A program made the translations under genes and the position numbers. This document shows positions 52,274 to 60,787 of a DNA stretch of 64,000 nucleotides, piece by piece. Every line of letters begins with the position of its first letter. Position 1 is the stretch's first letter. The DNA is taken from the NCBI GenBank assembly GCA_035301985.1, contig DATGTE010000030.1, positions 57,581 through 121,580 of the forward strand, given 5' to 3'. This DNA is from DASUXY01 sp035301985 (GTDB lineage Bacteria; Bacillota; Bacilli; Bacillales; Amphibacillaceae). The notes beneath the pieces were generated by a model. That model was not told the origin of the DNA. It saw only the letters and a program-made list of their open reading frames with translations, and ran no database searches.

Positions 52274-52804
52274 ATGAATGTTCCGATGCAAGGGTCTAAC
52301 ATTCAAATCCAAAGTTATAAACATGATGGAAAGTTGCACCGTCAATGGAAAAGCAATTTTATTCTTAAAGCAACGCCAACGGTTGTGATCGGTGTAAATG
52401 ATCAAACAGAAGTACTCGAAAGTGATGGCCGAACATGGATGACGAGAGAACCGGCCATTCTTTATTTCTCAGCGAACCATTGGTTTAATGTCATCGGCAT
52501 GCTACGTAAGGGCGGCATTTACTACTATTGCAATATGAGTTCACCGTTCGTCTATGATGCAGAAGCTTTGAAGTATATTGATTATGATTTAGATTTCAAA
52601 GTATATCCAGATTTTACATACGAGTTGCTCGATGAAGATGAGTACGCTGAACATAAGAAAAAAATGGGCTATCCCGCGGTAATCGACCGTATACTCCATG
52701 AGCAAATGGACATTTTAAAAAAATGGATTCATCAACGCTTCGGTCCTTTTTCACCTGAATTTGTTGACCGGTGGTATGAACATTATCTAACCTACCGCAC
52801 GTAA
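52274..52804 (+). CDS. ygaC: DUF402 family protein (YgaC-like nucleoside diphosphate phosphatase family)
   Basis: 176 residues, the length of B. subtilis YgaC. Conserved blocks: S-Y-K-H-D-G-K-L-H-R (~12), W-M-T-R-E-P-A-I-L-Y-F (~55), G-I-Y-Y-Y-C-N-M-S-S-P-F (~82) and I-D-Y-D-L-D-F-K-V-Y-P-D (~102), which form the acidic metal site of the DUF402 beta-barrel. Staphylococcal relatives hydrolyse nucleoside tri/diphosphates. AAAGGA (52259-52264) favours ATG 52274. Confidence 0.88.
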   Translation: MNVPMQGSNIQIQSYKHDGKLHRQWKSNFILKATPTVVIGVNDQTEVLESDGRTWMTREPAILYFSANHWFNVIGMLRKGGIYYYCNMSSPFVYDAEALKYIDYDLDFKVYPDFTYELLDEDEYAEHKKKMGYPAVIDRILHEQMDILKKWIHQRFGPFSPEFVDRWYEHYLTYRT

Positions 52805-53026
52805 GTGTAAGCGTTACACGAATTGAAGAACATCATCATGATAATCCATCAGGCATATACGTATGCACGAGTTATAAAATGTGTTATCGTTTAATTGATT
52901 TGTACTTTCGTGCGGTGTGATTCCTTTCCGCCTTTTTCACACATACCTTGTTACCATGTCGTAGCAAGGATTTTCTGTTTATAAATCATGGAATGATAGA
53001 TTATTTTTTATAAGGAAGATGAGTGC

Positions 53027-54796
53027 ATGAACAGTATTAAACAATATATGAAATTTGTAATGCCCTATAAATGGAAGATTTTTTGGACGATTATCATCGG
53101 AATTCTTAAGTTTGCCATTCCGTTATTAATACCGCTCATTTTGAAATATGTGATTGACGATATCATTACCGTTGAACATATGTCGAATGCGGAGAAAGTC
53201 AATCAGTTAGTATGGGTGATGGGTGCCGTATTTATCCTTTTCTTAATCATTCGCCCACCGATTGAATATCTTCGTCAATATTTAGCACAATGGGTAGGAA
53301 GCAAAGTCCTTTATGACATAAGGGATCGCTTATTTGATCACATTCAAAAGCTAAGCTTACGATTTTATTCACAAACTAAAACAGGTGAAATTATTTCGCG
53401 GGTCATTCATGATGTAGAACAGACTAAAACTTTTGTCATTACTGGCCTGATGAATGTTTGGCTTGATTTGACGACAATCATCATTGCGATTGGTATTATG
53501 CTGACGATGGATATTCCATTAACGATTGTTGCCATCCTTTTATTCCCTCTTTACGGGTTTGCTGTTAAATATTTTTATGCTCGATTACGTAAATTGACGA
53601 GAGAGCGTTCCCAAGCGTTAGCAGAAGTTCAAGGTCACTTACACGAACGAGTTCAAGGGATTCCGGTGACGAGAAGTTTTGCATTGGAAGATTATGAACA
53701 AGAACAATTCGATGTGAAAAACCGTAATTTTTTAGAGAAAGCTCTCACACATACGGGATGGAATGCGAAAACATTCGCCGTTACAAATACAATTACGGAT
53801 TTAGCTCCACTACTCGTCATCGCGTTTGCAGGTTATCAAGTCATTAACGGCAATTTGTCGCTCGGAACAATGGTCGCTTTTGTCGGTTATATGGACCGAG
53901 TATACAGTCCATTACGTCGATTAATTAATTCCTCAACGGTTCTTACACAATCTGTCGCATCGATTGATCGGGTGTTTGAATTTTTAAATGAAAAACATGA
54001 TATCGTTGACAAGCCAAATGCTCATCAGTTGGAACAAGTACGTGGGGAAATTGATATCGACAATATTTCTTTTCGCTATGATGAAGGTGAACCAGAAGTG
54101 TTAAAAAATGTTAGTCTGCACGTCGACGAAGGGGAAACAATCGCTTTAGTCGGGATGAGCGGCGGTGGAAAGTCAACGTTAATCAGCCTCATTCCACGGT
54201 TTTATGATGTTACAAGTGGAGCGATTAAAGTAGATGGTATTGATATTCGCGACGTAAAAGCTCGCTCTTTACGTGACCAAATCGGCATGGTTCTACAAGA
54301 TAATATTTTATTTAGCGAGTCGGTTGCGATGAATATTCGGATGGGGAATCCTGAAGCAACGGACGAGGAAGTGATTGCAGCCGCTAAAGCTGCCAACGCG
54401 CATGATTTTATTATGGAGCTTCCCCAAGGGTATGATACTTTAGTAGGGGAACGAGGGGTCAAATTATCTGGTGGACAGAAGCAACGTGTTGCCATTGCTC
54501 GTGTGTTTTTAAAAAACCCACCTATTCTTATTTTTGATGAGGCAACATCAGCATTGGACTTAGAAAGTGAACAGATGATTCAAGGGGCGCTTGAGAAACT
54601 AGCTGCCGATCGAACGACATTCATCGTTGCTCATCGATTAGCAACGATTACCCATGCTGACAGAATTGTCGTCATCGAAAACGGCGAGATCACCGAAATC
54701 GGATCGCACGATGAACTGATGAACAAACGAGGTAGTTATTACGATTTATATCAAGTGCAAAATTTAGATGACGGATCAGAAATGGTCCGAACATAA
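53027..54796 (+). CDS. ABC-type exporter, fused membrane and ATPase domains (YgaD-like)
   Basis: 589 residues. N-terminal six-helix exporter domain (~1-320) with Y-I-R/D-R-L-F-x-H-I-Q-K-L-S-L-type coupling segments, then an ATPase domain with Walker A G-M-S-G-G-G-K-S-T (~382), signature L-S-G-G-Q-K-Q-R (~485), Walker B I-L-I-F-D-E-A-T-S-A-L-D (~507) and H-switch A-H-R-L (~540). Half-transporter forming a homodimer or heterodimer; lipid or drug export likely. Its position after ygaC matches ygaD of B. subtilis. Confidence 0.88.
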   Translation: MNSIKQYMKFVMPYKWKIFWTIIIGILKFAIPLLIPLILKYVIDDIITVEHMSNAEKVNQLVWVMGAVFILFLIIRPPIEYLRQYLAQWVGSKVLYDIRDRLFDHIQKLSLRFYSQTKTGEIISRVIHDVEQTKTFVITGLMNVWLDLTTIIIAIGIMLTMDIPLTIVAILLFPLYGFAVKYFYARLRKLTRERSQALAEVQGHLHERVQGIPVTRSFALEDYEQEQFDVKNRNFLEKALTHTGWNAKTFAVTNTITDLAPLLVIAFAGYQVINGNLSLGTMVAFVGYMDRVYSPLRRLINSSTVLTQSVASIDRVFEFLNEKHDIVDKPNAHQLEQVRGEIDIDNISFRYDEGEPEVLKNVSLHVDEGETIALVGMSGGGKSTLISLIPRFYDVTSGAIKVDGIDIRDVKARSLRDQIGMVLQDNILFSESVAMNIRMGNPEATDEEVIAAAKAANAHDFIMELPQGYDTLVGERGVKLSGGQKQRVAIARVFLKNPPILIFDEATSALDLESEQMIQGALEKLAADRTTFIVAHRLATITHADRIVVIENGEITEIGSHDELMNKRGSYYDLYQVQNLDDGSEMVRT

Positions 54797-54874
54797 TTTT
54801 AAATAAATGACAAGCTTTTGAAATCACAACATATTATATGAATAGGTTCAAAGGATGGAAAAAGGGGAATGGAC

Positions 54875-55315
54875 ATGAGCATTTTACCTTTGTTTTTCAT
54901 CGGAATTATCTTTTATATTGTGATCAAAAGCTTATCAGAGTGTATTCAAGGGAAGGAGGGGCACGGTGATGATTTTCCAGTGACTGAAAAGCGCTTTTCC
55001 CTTGAAGTTTTTTATATGTTACTCGTAACGTATAGTATTGTCATTGTTGGCTTCGGTCTTATATATTTTATTTTGTCTTTTGAAGGGATGATCCTCATTG
55101 AAGGAGATGGTATCCAGCCCGCTGGTATCGTTGATTCATTCATGCATTCATTTTATTTTAGTGGGGTTACATTACTGACGATTGGATACGGGGATATAAC
55201 ACCTGTTGGTATCGGGCGTTGGGTCGCAATCTTCGAAGCACTAATCGGTTACGTATTACCAACGGCATTTGTTCTTCGTATCGTCCATCATTCTTATGAT
55301 CAAAGCCGGGATTAG
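54875..55315 (+). CDS. Two-helix potassium channel
   Basis: 146 residues: an N-terminal hydrophobic segment, a second helix at ~48-70, a pore loop with the selectivity filter T-I-G-Y-G-D (~108-113), and a last helix. This is a minimal K+ channel pore with almost no cytoplasmic regulatory domain. AAAGGGG (54861-54867) favours ATG 54875 over 54869. It occupies the place held by hemL/gsaB-ygaE in B. subtilis. A terminator follows. Confidence 0.85.
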   Translation: MSILPLFFIGIIFYIVIKSLSECIQGKEGHGDDFPVTEKRFSLEVFYMLLVTYSIVIVGFGLIYFILSFEGMILIEGDGIQPAGIVDSFMHSFYFSGVTLLTIGYGDITPVGIGRWVAIFEALIGYVLPTAFVLRIVHHSYDQSRD

Positions 55316-55644
55316 CTATCTACGTTTTTATGTTGAACAAATCTCTTAAATGACTGCTAAGGAAAATGCACGTTTGTAAATATGAATTGGAGCCATGCTA
55401 TATTATGAAAAAATAAGCCCCCTTTACTGTAAAGGAGGCTTATTTTTGTTTGCTTACTGGTTCTTTTGTAGCTAGTGTCAAACGATTTTTCCTTAACGAA
55501 CATGACAATCATGTCGATTTGTTTATCGGGTCTATGCATTCATTCCACTCAAAAGTGTTCAACATGAAAACATTTTTAAAGAGCATAGTTTACAATGGAT
55601 TTACCAATGAATGATGGCAAATATCACGACAACTTGCTCGTTTG
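55316..55644. other. Intergenic region between K+ channel and CoA-disulfide reductase genes
   Basis: Apart from the hairpin at 55408-55448, nothing recognisable is seen in the remaining ~290 bases. Confidence 0.4.
55408..55448. terminator. Terminator between convergent genes
   Basis: An almost perfect inverted repeat: 55408-55426 (A-rich, then AAGCCCCCTTTA) with 55430-55447 (TAAAGGAGGCTT, then T5). Confidence 0.85.
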
Positions 55645-57327
55645 CTATTGTTTTGATGATAGAACACGATTTGATCCTGTATCTTTTAACACGGCTTCAT
55701 AGGTTAACCAAGCACCGTCTACGTTTTTGGCCTTATAACCATTTTCTTTTAAAATACGTGTAGCAATATAGGCATCTATGCCGGAACGACAAGTGACATA
55801 AATGGTTTTATCTTTCGGTATTTCGTTCATACGGTCACGAATATCATTTAATGGAATATTGATGGATCCAGGAATAGAGCCGGTTGCGAATCCGTTTGGA
55901 CCGCGTACGTCAATGAGCACACCGCCATCATGAACAAGCTGATCGATCTCATGCCACTGTACGGTTTCAACACGGTTTTCTTTCATGTTTTCTGCGACAT
56001 AACCGGCCATATTTACGGGATCTTTTGCCGACGAATAGGGTGGTGCATAGGCGAGTTCAAGATCAGCAAGTTGATAGACAGTAAGCTTGCCAAGAATAGC
56101 TGTGGCAATGACGTCAATGCGTTTATCTACACCATCCATTCCGACTGCTTGAGCTCCAAAAATCTCTCCCGTTGCTTTACTAAAAATCACCTTTAGAGCG
56201 ATAGGGTGTGCATTTGGATAATAGCCGGCATGTGAAGTAGGGTGAATGTGTAAGACGTCATATGCTTTCCTTTGTTGTTTGAGCAATTTTTCATTATTTC
56301 CCGTTGTAGCAACGGTTAAATCAAACACTTTTGCAACAGACGTTCCGAGTGTTCCTTTATACCTTTCTTTTTTGCCATAAATATTGTTGGCAACGATACG
56401 TCCTTGATGGTTAGCTGGTCCTGCAAGTGGAATCATGGCTGGCTGTTCACTTACATAGTCTTTCACTTCAATGACGTCCCCAATGGCGTAAATCGATTCA
56501 TCGTTGGTTTGAAGAAAATCATTGACTTGAATGCCACCCCGCTCACCAACGTTTAAGCCTGCATCAAGAGCTAATTTGTTTTCAGGTTTTACTCCGATAG
56601 ACATCAGGGTCATGTCTGTTTTTACTTTTTCTCCGCTGGATAAAACAATGACTTCTCCTTGATCAGCAAAGGATGTAACCCCATCTTCTAAAATTAATTG
56701 TACACCCTTTTCGCGTAAATGGTTATGAACAATAGCAGCCATTTCATAATCGAGTGGTGCCATCACTTGATTTTGCATTTCGATAAGGGTAACTTTTAAT
56801 CCTTTTTCAACTAAGTTTTCAGCCATTTCTAATCCGATAAATCCGCCACCAATGACAGCTGCTTTTTCAGGCTGATGCTGATGGATAAATGCTTTAATTT
56901 GGTCGGTATCAGGGATGTTTCTTAGTGTAAATATATTTTTAGCTTCGTCTATCCCAGGAATAGGTGGCACAATCGGCTGTGCTCCTGGGGATAAAATCAG
57001 GACATCATACGATTCTTCATATGTTTCTTTTGTTTGTACATTCGTAACAGAAATTGTTTGTCTATCCCGATGAATACGTGTTACTTCACTGAAATTTCGT
57101 ATATCTAAGTTAAATCGTTTACTCATTCCGTCGACAGTTTGTACTAGAAGCTTTTCACGTTCCTCAATCACATCACCTATGTAATAGGGGAGTCCACAGT
57201 TTGCAAATGAAACATGTTCCTCGCGTTCAAAAAGAATAATGTTCGCAGTTTCGTCCAATCGTCTAAGGCGAGCGGCAGCAGAAGCACCACCAGCTACACC
57301 ACCAACAATAACAATTTTCTTACTCAT
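55645..57327 (-). CDS. CoA-disulfide reductase with C-terminal rhodanese domain (CoADR-RHD)
   Basis: 560 residues. N-terminal FAD/NAD(P)H oxidoreductase: G-G-V-A-G-G-A-S-A-A-A-R (~8), single redox cysteine in S-F-A-N-C-G-L-P-Y-Y-I-G (~43), second nucleotide motif G-G-G-F-I-G-L-E-M-A (~158), Y-A-I-G-D (~285). C-terminal rhodanese domain (~465-550) with active-site loop C-R-S-G. Reduces CoA disulfide or persulfides. Related fusions act on polysulfide. AAAGGAGG precedes the ATG. It is inserted in an otherwise conserved ygaD-bcp-perR neighbourhood. Confidence 0.9.
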   Translation of the reverse strand: MSKKIVIVGGVAGGASAAARLRRLDETANIILFEREEHVSFANCGLPYYIGDVIEEREKLLVQTVDGMSKRFNLDIRNFSEVTRIHRDRQTISVTNVQTKETYEESYDVLILSPGAQPIVPPIPGIDEAKNIFTLRNIPDTDQIKAFIHQHQPEKAAVIGGGFIGLEMAENLVEKGLKVTLIEMQNQVMAPLDYEMAAIVHNHLREKGVQLILEDGVTSFADQGEVIVLSSGEKVKTDMTLMSIGVKPENKLALDAGLNVGERGGIQVNDFLQTNDESIYAIGDVIEVKDYVSEQPAMIPLAGPANHQGRIVANNIYGKKERYKGTLGTSVAKVFDLTVATTGNNEKLLKQQRKAYDVLHIHPTSHAGYYPNAHPIALKVIFSKATGEIFGAQAVGMDGVDKRIDVIATAILGKLTVYQLADLELAYAPPYSSAKDPVNMAGYVAENMKENRVETVQWHEIDQLVHDGGVLIDVRGPNGFATGSIPGSINIPLNDIRDRMNEIPKDKTIYVTCRSGIDAYIATRILKENGYKAKNVDGAWLTYEAVLKDTGSNRVLSSKQ

Positions 57328-57785
57328 CGTTATGTCCTCCTTTGTACTCTCTTACGGTACCTCTACGGGTATCATACATCAATTGTGATCACATTCTCTA
57401 GGATATTACTCACCTTTGTCGGAAAAATATGAACATTATATGAAATGCTAGATTGATTATAAATTAACAGGACATATCAAAAAAGAATATATCTTATAAG
57501 CCAATTTATTTTTTATAATCGAACATAAATACGCGTTCAAATATAAGAAGGGACCATGTCCCGATATAAAAAAGTTTCTAATTGTAGATTTAGCTAGAGT
57601 AGGAGTAATACATAATAGATCCGTAAGAACGGTAAGACATTTTTTGATTTTTCAATTATAATATCATAGCATGTACTTAAGAGTGTATACCATTAAAATA
57701 AAAAAGTAATCCCTTTTCCGCACTTGTGAGAAGCTATGGGAAGAATGGATGAATTCAAATCATAACGTAAAAAGGAGAATGATTA
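57328..57785. other. Divergent intergenic region between CoADR and bcp
   Basis: About 460 AT-rich bases. A small palindrome GGGAC-CAT-GTCCC (57550-57562) flanked by TATA on both sides could be an operator or hairpin. No PerR box of convincing quality and no gene are seen. The bcp promoter is not obvious. Confidence 0.4.
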
Positions 57786-58253
57786 ATGAGTATAGAAGTA
57801 GGAAGCCAAGCACCTGATTTCACATTAAAAAACCAAGATGATAAGGAAGTGTCATTATCAGATTTTCGTGGTAAACACATCGTCCTCTATTTTTACCCAA
57901 AGGACATGACTCCAGGTTGTACGACACAAGCATGCGATTTCCGAGATCAATATGAGAAGTTTAGTGAGCTGGACGCGGTGATTATTGGTATTAGTCCGGA
58001 TCCAATCGAACGCCATCAGAAATTTATCGATAAACATGATCTCCCCTTCCAATTATTAGCTGATGAAGATCATGAAGTTGCTGAGTTATACGGTGTTTGG
58101 AAACTGAAAAAAATGTTCGGTAAAGAATTTTACGGTATCGAACGCTCCACTTTTATCATTGATCCAGATGGTATTTTACAAAAAGAATACCGCAAAGTCC
58201 GTGTTAAAGGTCATGTCGAAGAAGTTTTAGCTGATGTAAAGGAAAATAGATAA
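57786..58253 (+). CDS. bcp: Thioredoxin-dependent thiol peroxidase (Bcp/PrxQ)
   Basis: 155 residues of the atypical 2-Cys peroxiredoxin fold. Peroxidatic C45 and resolving C50 are five residues apart in T-P-G-C-T-T-Q-A-C. Also Y-F-Y-P-K-D (~35) and F-Y-G-I-E-R-S-T-F-I-I-D (~118). Reduces H2O2 and organic peroxides. AAAGGAG precedes ATG 57786. Located, as in B. subtilis, shortly before perR, but here two unrelated genes lie between. Confidence 0.92.
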   Translation: MSIEVGSQAPDFTLKNQDDKEVSLSDFRGKHIVLYFYPKDMTPGCTTQACDFRDQYEKFSELDAVIIGISPDPIERHQKFIDKHDLPFQLLADEDHEVAELYGVWKLKKMFGKEFYGIERSTFIIDPDGILQKEYRKVRVKGHVEEVLADVKENR

Positions 58254-58264
58254 ATTGTCAGAAG

Positions 58265-58291
58265 ACAGCCTCTCCCTAGGGGCTGTTTTTA
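58265..58291 (+). terminator. Terminator after bcp
   Basis: ACAGCC (58265-58270) pairs with GGCTGT (58281-58286), followed by T5. Confidence 0.75.
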
Positions 58292-58535
58292 TTTTGAAGC
58301 CAAGAATCCATATATCGGTATATACAAATCTTTTTTTGAATAGGATAGACCATAATCATTGTAGACGCGCATTATGAAATCGTCGTAACGTGTATGCGTG
58401 CGAATGACGTTGTTTATGCAAGGTATTTAAACTTAGTACGTAAAATGCATTTCCAACCTTTCGATTGTTCAAAGCTTGTGAAAATGTATATGATATATAG
58501 TAAAAGAGATTTTGTTGCACGAGGAGGATTTTGTA

Positions 58536-59483
58536 GTGATTTTATTTTCAGCAAACATATCTGAACGACATCGACTTCATCTGCAGGAAACTTATCCAAA
58601 ACAATCATTCGTTTTTTGTACAGATATGCAGGAAGCAAAGAAACATTTACCGGAAGCGGAAGTTTTAGTCACATATGGGGAAGACCTTGATAAACACTTG
58701 ATTCAAGAGGCAGAAAATCTTCGTTGGATCATGGTCATGTCAGCTGGTATTGAGCAGTTACCATTCAAAGCCATCCATGAAAAAAAGATTCTCGTCACGA
58801 ATGCACGTGGAATCCATAAAACGCCAATGGCTGAATATGTCATTGCGATGTTGTTACAAGTGTACCGTCAAGCGAAAGTGTTAATGAAAAACGAAGCCAA
58901 TCATAAATGGGATCGCTCGGTAAAAATGCAAGAAATCAGTGGTCGAACAATGGTCATTGCAGGAACAGGAGCCATTGGTCAGGAAGTAGCTCGCTTGGCC
59001 AAAGCATTCCATATGAAAACATATGGTATTTCTCGTAGTGGAAAAAATGTGGACTATTTTGATGTGAACTATTCAACAGATCAGATGATGGATGTGATAC
59101 CTAAAGCTGATTTCGTTATTTCTGTTTTACCGAGTACAAAGGAAACGAAATATTTATTTACGGACGAGCACTTTCGACAAATGAAAGATACGGCAATTTT
59201 CCTAAATATGGGACGAGGAGATGTCGTACGTGAGGAAACAGTATTAAAAGCGGTTCAAGACCGACAAATCGCTCATGCTGTGTTAGATGTTTTTACAACG
59301 GAACCACTTCCCGAAGATCATCCGTTTTGGAAGGAAGAAAGTATAACAATTACTCCACACCTGTCAGGGATGTCATCGTTGTATGTGACACGGTCATTAG
59401 ACATATTTAAGAACAATTTACAAGCTTATTTAGATGGAACCGGTGAATTTGTAAATACAATTGATCTCATGAGGGGGTATTAA
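58536..59483 (+). CDS. D-isomer-specific 2-hydroxyacid dehydrogenase family protein
   Basis: 315 residues. NAD-binding motif G-T-G-A-I-G-Q-E-V-A (~147), N-M-G-R-G-D-V-V-R-E-E (~230, catalytic arginine region shifted to this family pattern), L-D-V-F-T-T-E-P-L-P-E-D-H-P-F-W (~255) and catalytic histidine in I-T-P-H-L-S-G (~280). Substrate unknown; a glyoxylate/hydroxypyruvate or phosphonate-like role is possible. GGAGG (58523-58527) is eight bases before GTG 58536. Only two bases separate it from the next gene. Confidence 0.87.
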   Translation: MILFSANISERHRLHLQETYPKQSFVFCTDMQEAKKHLPEAEVLVTYGEDLDKHLIQEAENLRWIMVMSAGIEQLPFKAIHEKKILVTNARGIHKTPMAEYVIAMLLQVYRQAKVLMKNEANHKWDRSVKMQEISGRTMVIAGTGAIGQEVARLAKAFHMKTYGISRSGKNVDYFDVNYSTDQMMDVIPKADFVISVLPSTKETKYLFTDEHFRQMKDTAIFLNMGRGDVVREETVLKAVQDRQIAHAVLDVFTTEPLPEDHPFWKEESITITPHLSGMSSLYVTRSLDIFKNNLQAYLDGTGEFVNTIDLMRGY

Positions 59484-59485
59484 TC

Positions 59486-60040
59486 GTGCGCATCTATACG
59501 CGGTCGGGAGATAAAGGGCAAACATCGTTAATTTACGGAAAGCGTGTTCCTAAAAATGATTTGCGTGTTGAAGCTTACGGAACGTGTGATGAAGCGAATT
59601 CAATGATTGGATTAGCACTTAGCTTGCTAGAGGATGAAGCTTGGGGTGAGAAAGAAGCGTTTCTTAAGAAAATGCATCGGATCCAAACGATTTTATTTCA
59701 TGTTGGTTCGGAATTAGCCACACCTCAAGAGAAAGAGGTGGCATGGAAACTTAAACAACAGCATATTCAAGAGTTAGAAGATCAAATTGATATGTGGGAC
59801 AAAGAACTTACTCCATTGAAGAATTTTATTTTACCTTCTGGCCATGCATCTTCCAGCGCACTACACACTGCACGAACAGTTGTGAGAAGGGCAGAACGCA
59901 CTGCAGTCGGACTCGGCGAACAAGTGAACCCACTCGTTGTATCTTATTTAAATCGTTTGTCCGACTTGTTATTTGTGGCTGCTCGTTATGTGAATCATCA
60001 ATTGAATGGGACAGAAATACCACTACAAGCAGATGTTTAA
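59486..60040 (+). CDS. Cob(I)alamin adenosyltransferase (PduO type)
   Basis: 184 residues. Transfers adenosyl from ATP to cob(I)alamin to form coenzyme B12. N-terminal ATP-binding segment Y-T-R-S-G-D-K-G-Q-T-S-L (~4-15), R-V-E-A-Y-G-T-C-D-E-A-N-S (~28-40), and the helix with T-V-V-R-R-A-E-R (~130). GTG 59486 follows a G-rich SD. Cotranscribed with the 2-hydroxyacid dehydrogenase; no cobalamin riboswitch was found upstream. Confidence 0.9.
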   Translation: MRIYTRSGDKGQTSLIYGKRVPKNDLRVEAYGTCDEANSMIGLALSLLEDEAWGEKEAFLKKMHRIQTILFHVGSELATPQEKEVAWKLKQQHIQELEDQIDMWDKELTPLKNFILPSGHASSSALHTARTVVRRAERTAVGLGEQVNPLVVSYLNRLSDLLFVAARYVNHQLNGTEIPLQADV

Positions 60041-60130
60041 AAGTCACGATGTTGAGCAGTATATAACTAGATGATTTTTGTTCAAGTGCAGCATACATTA
60101 TATACATTATTATATGACAAAGCTTATATA

Positions 60131-60177
60131 TTGACAAAATATCTTCATTAATTGTAAACTAATTATAAAGATTATAA
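60131..60177 (+). promoter_or_regulatory. perR promoter with PerR box (autoregulation)
   Basis: TTGACA (60131-60136) and TAAACT (60155-60160), 18-base spacer. TTATAAAGATTATAA (60163-60177) has one mismatch to the PerR consensus and covers the expected transcription start. A further AT palindrome, TAATAATATTATTA (60180-60193), lies just downstream. Confidence 0.75.
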
Positions 60178-60229
60178 AGTAATAATATTATTATGTGTCA
60201 AATATTAATTGAAAGCGAGGTGCATGACG

Positions 60230-60664
60230 ATGTCTGAACGAAAATTACAAAAGGCGATTGAACGATTAAAAAAGTCAGGTGTTCGTATTACTCCACAGCG
60301 TCATGCGGTGCTTGAATATCTGTTTCACTCAGAGGCACATCCGACAGCTGATGAAATTTACAAAGCACTTGAAGGGAAATTCCCTAATATGAGTGTAGCA
60401 ACCGTTTATAATAACTTGCGTGTATTACGAGAAAATGGCTTAGTTCGAGAACTTACTTATGGTGATTCGTCCAGTAGATTTGACAGCAACATGTCAGATC
60501 ATTATCACGTTATTTGTGAAGAGTGTGGAAAGATAACCGATTTCCACTATCCGACTTTGGACGAAGTTGAATCGTTAGCCGAACAGATTACAGGATTTGA
60601 TGTGAGTCATCATCGCCTTGAAGTTTATGGTCATTGTAAAGACTGTAAAAAGAAAGCAGGTTAA
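60230..60664 (+). CDS. perR: Peroxide-sensing repressor PerR
   Basis: 144 residues, Fur family. With the start at ATG 60230 the metal ligands fall at the same numbers as in B. subtilis PerR: H37, D85, H91, H93 and D104. D104 (glutamate in Fur) separates PerR from Fur. Structural zinc is held by C96/C99 and the C-terminal C-x2-C pair. H37 and H91 are the residues oxidised by H2O2 in the known protein. A near-consensus PerR box overlaps its own promoter, and another lies before the pfeT-like gene at 29.6 kb. Confidence 0.95.
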   Translation: MSERKLQKAIERLKKSGVRITPQRHAVLEYLFHSEAHPTADEIYKALEGKFPNMSVATVYNNLRVLRENGLVRELTYGDSSSRFDSNMSDHYHVICEECGKITDFHYPTLDEVESLAEQITGFDVSHHRLEVYGHCKDCKKKAG

Positions 60665-60787
60665 TCAAGAAAATAACCTCATGTATAAAGCCATGATGTG
60701 TAACACACCATGGCTCTATTCAAGGAAAAAGGACAATGGAAGTACTTTTCTTTCACTTTGTAATAGGTGGATAATCTTTTTCATTCA

